NCBI GenBank assembly: GCA_040219355.1
Contig: JAVJSN010000017.1
Coordinates: forward strand, 62,001 to 126,000
From: MH13 sp040219355
GTDB lineage: Bacteria > Pseudomonadota > Alphaproteobacteria > Rhizobiales > MH13
Direction of reading: 5' to 3'
Length of the DNA: 64,000 bases
The notes under the pieces were generated by a model, which searched no databases, was not told the origin of the DNA, and saw nothing but the letters and a program-made list of their open reading frames with translations. A program made the position numbers and the translations under genes. Position 1 is the stretch's first letter. The number at the start of each line of letters is the position of its first letter. Below, in pieces: positions 18,344-26,199 of the stretch.

Positions 18344-19681
18344 CTAGAGCAGGCCTTCGTCTTCGAAGACTTCCGTCCAGTCTTCGACCAGCAGGTCAAG
18401 CGCTTCCTGCGCCGTGCCCTGATCGGCTACGATGTAGTCGTGTAGGCGCTTCTGCATGGCGAGCAGCAGCTCTGCGTAAGCTGGCTCCTGCCAGAAGTCC
18501 TGGACACTGCCCATCGCTTCCAGGAAGTCACCGGCAAACGGCGCGCTGTCCACGAAGCCCGGGTCGTTCAGCACCGAATTGTGGGCTGAGTAACCGCCAA
18601 GTTCCCACCACTGCGCTTGCACGCTGGGTTGCGCGAACCATGCAATGTATTCCAGCGCCGCATCCTGTTTGTCAGAGTAGGAGACAACCGAGATGCCCTG
18701 ACCGCCAAGGGTAGACGCTTCGACCTCCTGCGGTGGATTGACGAAGAAGTCGATCGTGTCGCCGCCAACTTCCGGATCCGCATAAAGGCCGGGGAAGAAG
18801 GCGAACCAGTTCATCGCCATGGCCACCTGGCCGGATTTAAACGCATCCAGCGACTCGCCCATGTAGCTGTCGGTGTAGCCTGGAGGCGTCGCGGTCTCGT
18901 AAAGCTCTTTGTAGAACTCCAGTGCTTCCACGGCAGCCGCAGAGTTCACCACGCCTTGCATGTCGTAGGACCCAGGCTCGCGCTCATATTGGAAACCCCA
19001 AGCGTAAAGCGCGCCGGTTGCACCCATGGTGATGCCTTCAGAACCACGCTCAGTGAAGATGGCTGCGCCGTAGCGGGTCTGGCCATCGATCTCACGCTCT
19101 TGGAAGAACTGAGCGATCTGAAGCAGTTCGCGCTGGGTCTGCGGTTCACGCAGCTCTTGACCGGTTTCGGCCATGTAAGCAGCGCGAATGTCCTCGCGCT
19201 CAAACCAGTCGCGACGGTAGAACCAGCCATTGGCATCGCCCATGGCGGGCAGGGCGTAGTAGTTCTCGGAGCCTTTTGGCCAGGTCGAGTAGGCATAGAC
19301 GGTCGCTGGCGCGAAATCGTCCATCGAGATGCCTTCATTGTCGAAGAAATCATTCAGGCGCACATAGTGGCCGTTCTCCGCGCCGCCGCCGATCCATTGG
19401 CTGTCGCCAATCAGAAGGTCGCAAAGCTGGCCGCCGGAGTTGAGCTCATTGAGCATGCGGTCGGCGAAGTTCGGCCAGGGCACGAACTCAAAGTTCATGG
19501 TGTGGCCGGATTCTTCTTCAAACTGTTTGGAAAGTTCAACCAACGCGTTGGCCGGATCCCAAGCGGCCCAGCACAAGGTGAGCTCTTCAGCTTTGGCAGC
19601 TGTGGCGGGTAGGCCAACGGCGCCGGTAAGGCCAATCGCGCCGGTCAACGCGGTCGCGGCCATCAGTTTCAGTGACTTCAT
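18344..19681 (-). CDS. ABC transporter solute-binding protein (family 1, sugar/polyol)
   Basis: This 445-residue periplasmic binding protein has a signal peptide (about residues 1-31, cleavage after AKA). The mature domain has the extracellular solute-binding family 1 pattern: LCWAAWDPANALVELSKQF near its start, then PNFADRMLNEL and LCDLLIGDSQWIG. I chose ATG 19681 because GGGAGGAA lies just upstream; the frame open to 19798 runs through the operator region. It is the first gene of the ten-gene operon, about 70 bases downstream of two palindromic operator sites. The substrate is probably a pentose, pentitol or related polyol, judged only from the xylA, xylB and DAK genes downstream. Confidence 0.93.
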   Translation of the reverse strand: MKSLKLMAATALTGAIGLTGAVGLPATAAKAEELTLCWAAWDPANALVELSKQFEEESGHTMNFEFVPWPNFADRMLNELNSGGQLCDLLIGDSQWIGGGAENGHYVRLNDFFDNEGISMDDFAPATVYAYSTWPKGSENYYALPAMGDANGWFYRRDWFEREDIRAAYMAETGQELREPQTQRELLQIAQFFQEREIDGQTRYGAAIFTERGSEGITMGATGALYAWGFQYEREPGSYDMQGVVNSAAAVEALEFYKELYETATPPGYTDSYMGESLDAFKSGQVAMAMNWFAFFPGLYADPEVGGDTIDFFVNPPQEVEASTLGGQGISVVSYSDKQDAALEYIAWFAQPSVQAQWWELGGYSAHNSVLNDPGFVDSAPFAGDFLEAMGSVQDFWQEPAYAELLLAMQKRLHDYIVADQGTAQEALDLLVEDWTEVFEDEGLL

Positions 19682-19750
19682 AGGAAAGTTCCTCCCGTTT
19701 TGTCCTCTGCCGCCTTTTGCGGCGTTTCTTGAGGATTGGGAGAAGCCTAA

Positions 19751-19798
19751 TTGAGGTACGCACCTCAAAGCAAGCAAAAAATGAGGTGCGTACCTCAA
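19751..19798 (-). promoter_or_regulatory. Twin palindromic operators before the xyl/DAK transport operon
   Basis: Two 16-base palindromes, TGAGGTACGCACCTCA (19752-19767) and TGAGGTGCGTACCTCA (19782-19797), are exact reverse complements of each other. Their centres are 30 bases apart, about three helical turns, so two dimers could bind on the same DNA face. Both are even palindromes with a central CG step, as in LacI-family operators. They are 70-117 bases upstream of the binding protein start. Which regulator binds is unknown; the LacI-type gene at 25022-26050 is a candidate. Confidence 0.75.
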
Positions 19799-19843
19799 AA
19801 GGCTTGTGAAGGGAAAACTAGCCGGAGATTCTGGCGGTGTGCT

Positions 19844-20461
19844 TTAGATCGATATCGGCTTGAGAAGAAGCACGACATCCTCATCATAGTAGGGCTGACA
19901 AGGATGCTCGCGCACGCGCGCCCGTGCATGTTCACGGTAGCCAAGCTTCTCGTAGAGTTTCAGGGCGCCGGCATTCTGCGAATAGACCTGAACGCTCATC
20001 GACCGGTAGCCCGCCGCTTGGGCGAATTCCTCCGCGGCCTGCATGAGCGACGATCCGACGCCAGCACCGCGAGCCCCGGCAAAAACGGCAAGCGCGTTGA
20101 TGTACCAGGTGCCGACTGAATGCGCTTCCAGCTCCACGAAGGGTGCAATCGGTGCGGGTAAATTGTCGGGGTCATCTTCCGGCGCGGTTTCAATCGGGTA
20201 GCTGAGCACCATGCCCGCAGCGCGACCATCAAGGTCAGCCACAAGCGCATTGCGAAAGGAAAATCCACCTTCGGTTCGCCGGGCACGCGCGGCTCCGACC
20301 TCAAGTGGGTTTTGACCAGATTCGCTGGATTGGCTCCAAAGCCAGCGGGGAATACCTTCGCCGGCAATATCGATCAATTTGGCAAGGCTTGGCGCATCGG
20401 AGGGTTCGGCATGGCGGATGGTGGGTGGGGAGGAATGGAGCATAGTAATTCTCAAAGTCAT
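19844..20461 (-). CDS. GNAT-family N-acetyltransferase
   Basis: This 205-residue protein has the GNAT fold: IRHAEPSDAPSLAKLI at the N-terminus, the acetyl-CoA-binding region LAVFAGARGAGVGSSLM (motif A, Q/RxxGxG/A as RGAGVG), and the C-terminal NAGALKLYEKLGY (motif B). It transfers an acetyl group from acetyl-CoA to an unknown amine. ATG 20461 has no Shine-Dalgarno; ATG 20443 with a weak GAGA is an alternative that trims six residues. It is on the same strand as the homocysteine methyltransferase gene 47 bases upstream. Confidence 0.88.
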   Translation of the reverse strand: MTLRITMLHSSPPTIRHAEPSDAPSLAKLIDIAGEGIPRWLWSQSSESGQNPLEVGAARARRTEGGFSFRNALVADLDGRAAGMVLSYPIETAPEDDPDNLPAPIAPFVELEAHSVGTWYINALAVFAGARGAGVGSSLMQAAEEFAQAAGYRSMSVQVYSQNAGALKLYEKLGYREHARARVREHPCQPYYDEDVVLLLKPISI

Positions 20462-20508
20462 GGTGTGGGGGCGACCGAGACCGGCCTAATAGGGATAAGT
20501 TGCGTCCG

Positions 20509-21453
20509 CTAGGCGGCAGAGCGAACATGGTGATGATGTGCCATGCAGCCGATATGGCGATGGTCGGTTCCGCAGCAGCCGCCAACAACGCGAACATTAG
20601 GCAGAATGCTCAAGAGTTGCATGCTCAAGTCACCAAGTTCGGCCGGATCGCCATCGTCCAGTTCTTCGGCTTCATCCAGCTCGGCATGACTCATGCGCGA
20701 AGCATTGCATCGGATGCCGCCTATGCGTGTGACCCATGTCGCGTCTTTGTTCAAAACGCTGCGGAAATGATCGGGATGGGCGCAATTGATCATGTAGTAG
20801 AGCGGCGCCGAACCCGATACCGCATCAACCTCGTCGATTGCCTCGCCCAAGGGTTGGCCCGACGGCAATCGCCCATCGATTTCCAGCGTGAAGGCGATGA
20901 CGACCGGCGCGTCGATCTCTTTCGCTGCGCGGGCAATACTGCTGGCCTCTTCAGCATGGGTTAGCGTCATCGCGCTGATCATATCAACGCCCGCTTTTCC
21001 CAGCGCGTGGATTTGAGGCGCATGAACGTCGAAGGCCTCCTCCGCGCTGAGTGATGTACCGGGCGCATAGGCATCGCCTGCAGGGCCAACCAGGCCGTTG
21101 AGCACGATGGGCAGCGTCTCGCTTTCATGCCGATCACGGATCGTGGAAACAAAGGCAACGGCGCGCCTGTTCGTTTCTAGTATCTCATCAATCGACAAAC
21201 CGATGGGCTTGGCCCACGCGACTCCACACCGCCACGTCGGCGCATCCATGACAAAGCCGCGCCCTGAAGCGCGCGCAATGTCGACATAGGTTTCATAGTA
21301 GGTGGTTAGATCGCGGCGGCCAGCCTCGGTGTCGAGCAGCACGGCAGCGGAGAAACAGGGCAAGTCATGTCCCTTGTCGAATATCATGAAGGTTTCCAGG
21401 CCCCCATCAGCAAGGTAGAAACGTTGGGTAGTGGCCAGGTCTTGGGTTCGCAT
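20509..21453 (-). CDS. Homocysteine S-methyltransferase family protein
   Basis: This 314-residue TIM-barrel protein has the zinc-binding cysteines of the Pfam S-methyl_trans family: Cys in YYMINCAHP and the pair in VVGGCCGTDHRHI near the C-terminus. The N-terminal LADGGLETFMIF matches the family start. Members move a methyl group from S-methylmethionine or betaine to homocysteine without cobalamin. The protein ends with a short His-rich tail after CGTD, common in this subgroup. The methyl donor cannot be read from the sequence. A TetR regulator lies divergently upstream. Confidence 0.87.
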   Translation of the reverse strand: MRTQDLATTQRFYLADGGLETFMIFDKGHDLPCFSAAVLLDTEAGRRDLTTYYETYVDIARASGRGFVMDAPTWRCGVAWAKPIGLSIDEILETNRRAVAFVSTIRDRHESETLPIVLNGLVGPAGDAYAPGTSLSAEEAFDVHAPQIHALGKAGVDMISAMTLTHAEEASSIARAAKEIDAPVVIAFTLEIDGRLPSGQPLGEAIDEVDAVSGSAPLYYMINCAHPDHFRSVLNKDATWVTRIGGIRCNASRMSHAELDEAEELDDGDPAELGDLSMQLLSILPNVRVVGGCCGTDHRHIGCMAHHHHVRSAA

Positions 21454-21640
21454 TGCATTTTCCTTTCGGTGATTGCCGCAAGGTGTAGATTGCGCTACCC
21501 GTCAAGCGATAGTGGCCGCGTGGTCTGGTTTGGGCGATAGTTTTTTCGCAACAAAATCAGTACGTAAGGGGCGGTATGACGTCGGGCAATCTGCTCGACG
21601 CTGCGATGACTGGACTCACGGTACAGTTGGAACAAAGCAG

Positions 21641-22255
21641 ATGGCCGAGAAAACCCACACCCGTTCCAAAATCCTCGACATCGCCGAGGCGTCGGTCCTC
21701 GAAAAAGGCTTCGAGGCGACGTCCATTGAGGAGATCGTTGCCGGTGCGGAGATTTCGCGGAGCGGTTTTTTCTACCACTTCAAGGACAAGAACGCCCTCG
21801 CGCGCGCCATGCTTGAACGCTACATCGATGCGGAAAACGCGCTCTATGATGACATCTTCTCGCGCGCCTCAGAGCTAAATGACGATCCGCTGCATTCCAT
21901 GTTGATCGGTCTAAAAATGCTGGCGGAGATGCTTGCCGATATGCCCGAAGGCCATCCTGGTTGCGTGATCGCCGCCACCGCTTACCAGGACCGGCTGTTC
22001 GACAAGGGTGTGCAAGACTTGAACCGTCAGGCCATTCTTGGTTGGCGCCGACGCTTTCGGGCGATGTTCGAGGAGATCGCCGCCGTCTATGAGCCGCGCG
22101 ACGACGTCAATATGGATGCGCTTGGCGACATGGTTTCCAGTGTCGTCGAAGGCGGTCTCGTGCTGCAACGCGCCTTGCGCGAACACAACAGCGCATCAGA
22201 GCAGATTATGCTGCTGCGGTCTTATTTGAAGCTGCTGTTCTCACCAAAGGCGTGA
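21641..22255 (+). CDS. TetR/AcrR family transcriptional regulator
   Basis: This 204-residue repressor-like protein has a TetR helix-turn-helix near the N-terminus (SIEEIVAGAEISRSGFFYHF, about residues 31-50) and an all-helical ligand-binding domain with PGCVIAATAY. I chose ATG 21641, which gives the usual family start about 10 residues before the first helix (TRSKILDIAE). The frame is open upstream to 21473 but without family similarity. It is divergent from the homocysteine methyltransferase gene, with a 187-base shared upstream region. No clear palindrome identifies its operator. Confidence 0.87.
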   Translation: MAEKTHTRSKILDIAEASVLEKGFEATSIEEIVAGAEISRSGFFYHFKDKNALARAMLERYIDAENALYDDIFSRASELNDDPLHSMLIGLKMLAEMLADMPEGHPGCVIAATAYQDRLFDKGVQDLNRQAILGWRRRFRAMFEEIAAVYEPRDDVNMDALGDMVSSVVEGGLVLQRALREHNSASEQIMLLRSYLKLLFSPKA

Positions 22256-22268
22256 TCGGCATTGGAAT

Positions 22269-22679
22269 TTAGCTCTCGCAGGTGACCGCATATACATCGC
22301 GATCTTCGACGATGAGCAGCCCAACATGGGCCGCTTGCCTGTCGCGATAGGCTTGCATCGTGCGCAGTGTCACCAGGATCTCCAGCAGGTTGGGGTCTGC
22401 GAAATCAACCGACATACCCTCTGAAGTGCTCATGCCCTGACCAACTACAACTTCCGTCTGGCCAGCGGCCTGCGGCACCATGGCATAGGAGCCTGCGGGC
22501 GTGTCGATGGTGGCGTTGACGATTGCCAACACCGGCACGCTGCCCAGCGTCAACGTAACGTGAACCTCTGGGTCTTCAACGCCTACACATTCCAGCGTGG
22601 CCGTTGCAGAGGCTGGCGTCGCCACCCCGACCAGCATGACAAACAGGGCAAGTGCATAATTTCGGCCTAAGCGGTTCAT
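22269..22679 (-). CDS. Hypothetical secreted protein
   Basis: This 136-residue protein has a signal peptide (cleavage near ASA-TA, about residue 25). The mature part is mainly beta-strand, with one Cys near its start (LECVG) and one near its end (AVTCES) that could form a disulfide in the periplasm. I recognise no family. It is convergent with the TetR gene (13-base gap) and lies 39 bases downstream of the Gfo/Idh gene on the same strand. Confidence 0.7.
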   Translation of the reverse strand: MNRLGRNYALALFVMLVGVATPASATATLECVGVEDPEVHVTLTLGSVPVLAIVNATIDTPAGSYAMVPQAAGQTEVVVGQGMSTSEGMSVDFADPNLLEILVTLRTMQAYRDRQAAHVGLLIVEDRDVYAVTCES

Positions 22680-22718
22680 TGACCCATTCCTTCCTTCTGT
22701 GTCGACCCCGCCCGTCTA

Positions 22719-23894
22719 TCACAGGTTCAAACCAACCCAGGCACCATTGCGGCGTGATGAACGCACGCATGCATCGACAAACGCAACGCCGATGAGGCCG
22801 TCCTGAACGGTGGGGAAAACAACATCTGACGGTACAGGCTGGCCGGCTTGCGCGGCACGGATGGCTTCGGCCGCCTCACTGTAAATGGTTGCAAACCCTT
22901 CCAAATAACCCTCCGGATGTCCCGGTGGAACGCGCGTGGCGCGAGCCGCCGCCTCACCAGATCCAGCGCCACCACGCGTGATCTTTTGCGGCGGTTTGCC
23001 GAAAGGCGAGAACCACAGCGTGTTCGGCTCTTCTTGATGCCATTCAAGCCCACCCTTCTCGCCATACACGCGCAGTTTCAGGGCGTTCTCATTGCCTGGC
23101 GCCACTTGGCTTGACCACAGCATGCCACGCGCGCCACCATTGAAGCGCAGCATTACGTGGGCGTTGTCATCCACGCGGCGACCGTCGACAAAGCTGTTGA
23201 GTTCGGCGCAGAGCTGGTCCAGCTCCAAGCCCGTCACAAAAGAAGCCAAGTTGAACGCATGCGTGCCGATGTCGCCAATGCAGCCACCCGCACCAGACTG
23301 AGCTGGGTCGGTACGCCATGTGGCCTGCTTCATGCCGGCCTGTTCTAACGGTTCAGTCAGCCAATCTTGCGGGTATTCCGCCTGCACGACACGCAGCGTT
23401 CCCAGTTCACCGGCAGCCACCATCTGGCGCGCCTGCCGGATCATCGGATAGCCTGTGTAATTGTGCGTGAGCACGAAAAGCGCATCGGATTTCTCCGCCG
23501 CCTGTACCATCTTCTTGGCTTCAGCCAGCGTTGCCGTCAGCGGTTTGTCGCAGATCACGTGGATGCCGCGTTTCAAAAACTCGCGCGCCACCGGATAGTG
23601 CATGTGATTGGGCGTGACGATGGCCACCGCGTCGATACCATCCTTCAGCCGCGCTTCGCGTTTGGCCATCGTTGAGAAATCATCATAGACCCGTGACGGA
23701 TCGAGCCCAAGATCCGCCCCAGAGGCTTTGGATTTCTCGGGCGTTGAGGAGAACGCGCCAGCAACCAGCTCGAAGCGATCATCAATGCGACTGGCAATGC
23801 GATGCACGCCACCAATAAACGCATCGCGCCCACCGCCGACCATGCCGAGGCGTATGCGCCCGGCGTTCTGTTCCGACTTGCCTTCGATTGCCAT
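22719..23894 (-). CDS. Gfo/Idh/MocA family oxidoreductase
   Basis: This 391-residue NAD(P)-dependent sugar or inositol dehydrogenase-like protein has an N-terminal Rossmann domain (LGMVGGGRDAFIGGVHR), the CDKPLT motif with the catalytic lysine near residue 125, and GDIGTHAFNLA with the catalytic Asp and His near residue 212. It ends 3 bases before the start region of the next minus-strand unit and follows the TIM-barrel isomerase gene closely, so the two form an operon. Together they resemble inositol or keto-sugar breakdown pairs, but the substrate is not defined. Confidence 0.9.
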   Translation of the reverse strand: MAIEGKSEQNAGRIRLGMVGGGRDAFIGGVHRIASRIDDRFELVAGAFSSTPEKSKASGADLGLDPSRVYDDFSTMAKREARLKDGIDAVAIVTPNHMHYPVAREFLKRGIHVICDKPLTATLAEAKKMVQAAEKSDALFVLTHNYTGYPMIRQARQMVAAGELGTLRVVQAEYPQDWLTEPLEQAGMKQATWRTDPAQSGAGGCIGDIGTHAFNLASFVTGLELDQLCAELNSFVDGRRVDDNAHVMLRFNGGARGMLWSSQVAPGNENALKLRVYGEKGGLEWHQEEPNTLWFSPFGKPPQKITRGGAGSGEAAARATRVPPGHPEGYLEGFATIYSEAAEAIRAAQAGQPVPSDVVFPTVQDGLIGVAFVDACVRSSRRNGAWVGLNL

Positions 23895-23897
23895 CAG

Positions 23898-24956
23898 CTA
23901 GCCTCCCAGTCCGAGCATATTGCGGTTCGCGGCATCATCGGTGCCACCATCGGCAAAATCGTCGAACGCTCGTTCGGTCACGCGGATGATGTGGTCTTTG
24001 ACGAACTGCGCCCCTTCGCGGGCGCCGTCTTCGGGGTGCTTCAGGGCGCACTCCCATTCCACCACGGCCCAGCCGTCAAAATCGTACTGGGTGAGTTTGG
24101 AGAAAACCTGATTGAAGTCCACCTGGCCGTCGCCCAGCGAGCGGAAGCGTCCGGCGCGATCCACCCAGCTTTGATACCCGCCATACACACCCTGCCTGCC
24201 GGTCGGGTTCAACTCGGCATCCTTCACGTGGAACATTTTGATCTGCTCGTGATAGATGTCGATATTATCGAGGTAGTCCATGTGCTGCAGCACGTAGTGC
24301 GACGGGTCGTAGAGCATATTGCATCGGGCATGATTGCCGACCCGTTCCAGGAACATTTCAAAGCTGATCCCATCGTGTAAGTCTTCGCCTGGATGAATTT
24401 CATAGCAAACATCCACCCCGCAATCCTCGGCATGATCGAGGATCGGGCGCCAACGCTTGGCGAGCTCATCAAAGGCTGCTTCCACCAAACCGGCAGGGCG
24501 CTGCGGCCACGGATAGATGTAGGGCCAGGCGAGCGCGCCGGAGAATGTGGCATGCGCACCTATGCCCATATTCTTTGAGGCTGTGATGGCCATCTTCACC
24601 TGCTCCACCGCCCAGGCTTGGCGGGCTTGCGGGTTGCCGTGCACAGACGGATCGGCAAAGCCATCAAAGGCCGCGTCATAGGCTGGGTGAACCGCCACCA
24701 ACTGGCCCTGAAGGTGAGTGGAAAGCTCCGTCACCGTTATGCCATTCGCCGCCGCCTGGCCCTTGAAATCGTCGCAATAGCCAACGGACTGCGCGGCCTT
24801 CGCCAGATCAAACAAACGACCATCCCAGCTTGGCACCTGCACGCCTTTGTAGCCGCAATCAGCCGCCCATTTGGTGATCGCATCCCAGCTGTTGAACGGC
24901 GCCTCGTCCCCGGCGAATTGCGCCAGAAACAGCGCAGGGCCCTGGATGGTTTTCAT
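23898..24956 (-). CDS. Sugar phosphate isomerase/epimerase (xylose isomerase-like TIM barrel)
   Basis: This 352-residue AP_endonuc_2/xylose-isomerase-like TIM barrel has metal-ligand motifs CYEIHPGEDLHDG (Glu), NMLYDPSHYVLQHMD, HVKDAE and VVEWECAL. It would isomerise or epimerise a sugar or polyol derivative with a divalent metal. It starts at ATG 24956 and is followed after 3 bases by the Gfo/Idh gene. A LacI-type regulator lies 65 bases upstream on the same strand, which suggests a small sugar-inducible unit of regulator, isomerase and dehydrogenase. Confidence 0.88.
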   Translation of the reverse strand: MKTIQGPALFLAQFAGDEAPFNSWDAITKWAADCGYKGVQVPSWDGRLFDLAKAAQSVGYCDDFKGQAAANGITVTELSTHLQGQLVAVHPAYDAAFDGFADPSVHGNPQARQAWAVEQVKMAITASKNMGIGAHATFSGALAWPYIYPWPQRPAGLVEAAFDELAKRWRPILDHAEDCGVDVCYEIHPGEDLHDGISFEMFLERVGNHARCNMLYDPSHYVLQHMDYLDNIDIYHEQIKMFHVKDAELNPTGRQGVYGGYQSWVDRAGRFRSLGDGQVDFNQVFSKLTQYDFDGWAVVEWECALKHPEDGAREGAQFVKDHIIRVTERAFDDFADGGTDDAANRNMLGLGG

Positions 24957-25021
24957 GTGTGTTCTCCCGAATGATGGATTGGGTTGGCGCGTCTGTTGCG
25001 TCTCAACGTTGGGTTTGGTGC

Positions 25022-26050
25022 CTAGGGCAGGTTCTCCCGCAGCACGATTTCGATGCGAATGCGCTCTTGGCTTTCAATGATCTCTCGACCGTCGCACTTG
25101 GCCCGCAGCACGCGCGTGGCACTACGCACCAGATGGCCAACATTCTGCGTGATCACCACGTCCAACAGGCCATCGCGCAGCGCTTGCTCGGAGTGGGCGG
25201 TGAGTTCGTGGCCAATCACGATCAATTTATCCGCCAGGTCATGCTCGGCGATGATTTTTGTCACCCCGCGTGTGCCCGCGCCCGCGCAATAGATGCCAAC
25301 CACATCCTCATGGCTGCCAAGCGCCCGCTCGATCACCTGCGCTGTTCGCTCCAACTCATCATGGCCCTCCAGCGAGGGCAGGGCGTTGAGCATCGGAAAT
25401 TGTTCGCGCATCACCGCATCAAACCCCAGGCGCCGCTGCACCATGTCACGCGCATGGGTGGTGTTGACGACAACGATGATTTTGCCCGATCTGCCGCCCA
25501 CAAAACGGCCCATCAAGACTCCAGCGGTTCGCCCAGCGGCGATGTTGTCGATGCCAACAAAATGGTCGCGCTCAGCGTTCGGTTGGTCACTGACCAGGGT
25601 TACGACCGCGATGCCGCTCTCTTTCATATGGGCGATCATATCGCGCACGACCGGCGTCTCATTGGCCATGATTGCCAGGCCATCAATTTGCTGCGCCTGG
25701 AGGGTTTCCAGCGCGCGGATCATAGCCACTGAATCATTCAATGGCACCTCGATGGTTTGCAGCTCGGCACGATCTAAACGCAGGCCAGCGCCAGCTTCCT
25801 CGATGGCCTCGCGCAGCGCTCTCAAGAATTGGCTCTCGCCTTCCGGTAGAACAAAAGAGAAGCGATAGTGCCGCCCGCGCGCCAGATTGGCCGCATGGAC
25901 ATCACGCACATAGCCTAGCTTATCGATGGCGTTATGCACCCGCCGTGCCGTCATGGAGCGCACGCCCGGACGTTCGTTGAGCACACGGTCAACGGTCGCC
26001 AGACTCACGCCCGCTTCTTCGGCGATGTCATGAACTGTGGGTTTTCCCAT
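25022..26050 (-). CDS. LacI family transcriptional regulator
   Basis: This 342-residue regulator has an N-terminal LacI helix-turn-helix (TVHDIAEEAGVSLATVDRVLNERPGV) and a periplasmic-binding-like effector domain of the xylose/ribose type. The hinge region reads NLARGRHYRFSFVLP. It is encoded upstream of the isomerase and Gfo/Idh genes on the same strand and is divergent from adhC. Candidate targets are those genes and the xyl/DAK operon with its twin palindromes at 19751-19798. A partial match to that operator half (TGAGGTAC) occurs upstream of this gene at 26112-26119. Confidence 0.92.
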   Translation of the reverse strand: MGKPTVHDIAEEAGVSLATVDRVLNERPGVRSMTARRVHNAIDKLGYVRDVHAANLARGRHYRFSFVLPEGESQFLRALREAIEEAGAGLRLDRAELQTIEVPLNDSVAMIRALETLQAQQIDGLAIMANETPVVRDMIAHMKESGIAVVTLVSDQPNAERDHFVGIDNIAAGRTAGVLMGRFVGGRSGKIIVVVNTTHARDMVQRRLGFDAVMREQFPMLNALPSLEGHDELERTAQVIERALGSHEDVVGIYCAGAGTRGVTKIIAEHDLADKLIVIGHELTAHSEQALRDGLLDVVITQNVGHLVRSATRVLRAKCDGREIIESQERIRIEIVLRENLP

Positions 26051-26199
26051 CCCTGCCTTGTGCGCCTTTGCCAGTGCATCTTTTTTGCTGAGCGAGGGTA
26101 GGATGGCTCTCTGAGGTACGTCAATCAGAATTAGTTGGAGCTTGCGATGTCAGTGCGCGATCTGTAGCTCTTTGCGAACAATCAATCGGGGAGTGAACC

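Noticed and set aside
19702..19725. Short GCCGCC-TTTT-GCGGC hairpin in the leader of the binding protein gene as a terminator.
   Set aside because: It is too close to the start codon, has a short stem, and lacks a T-run on the minus strand.
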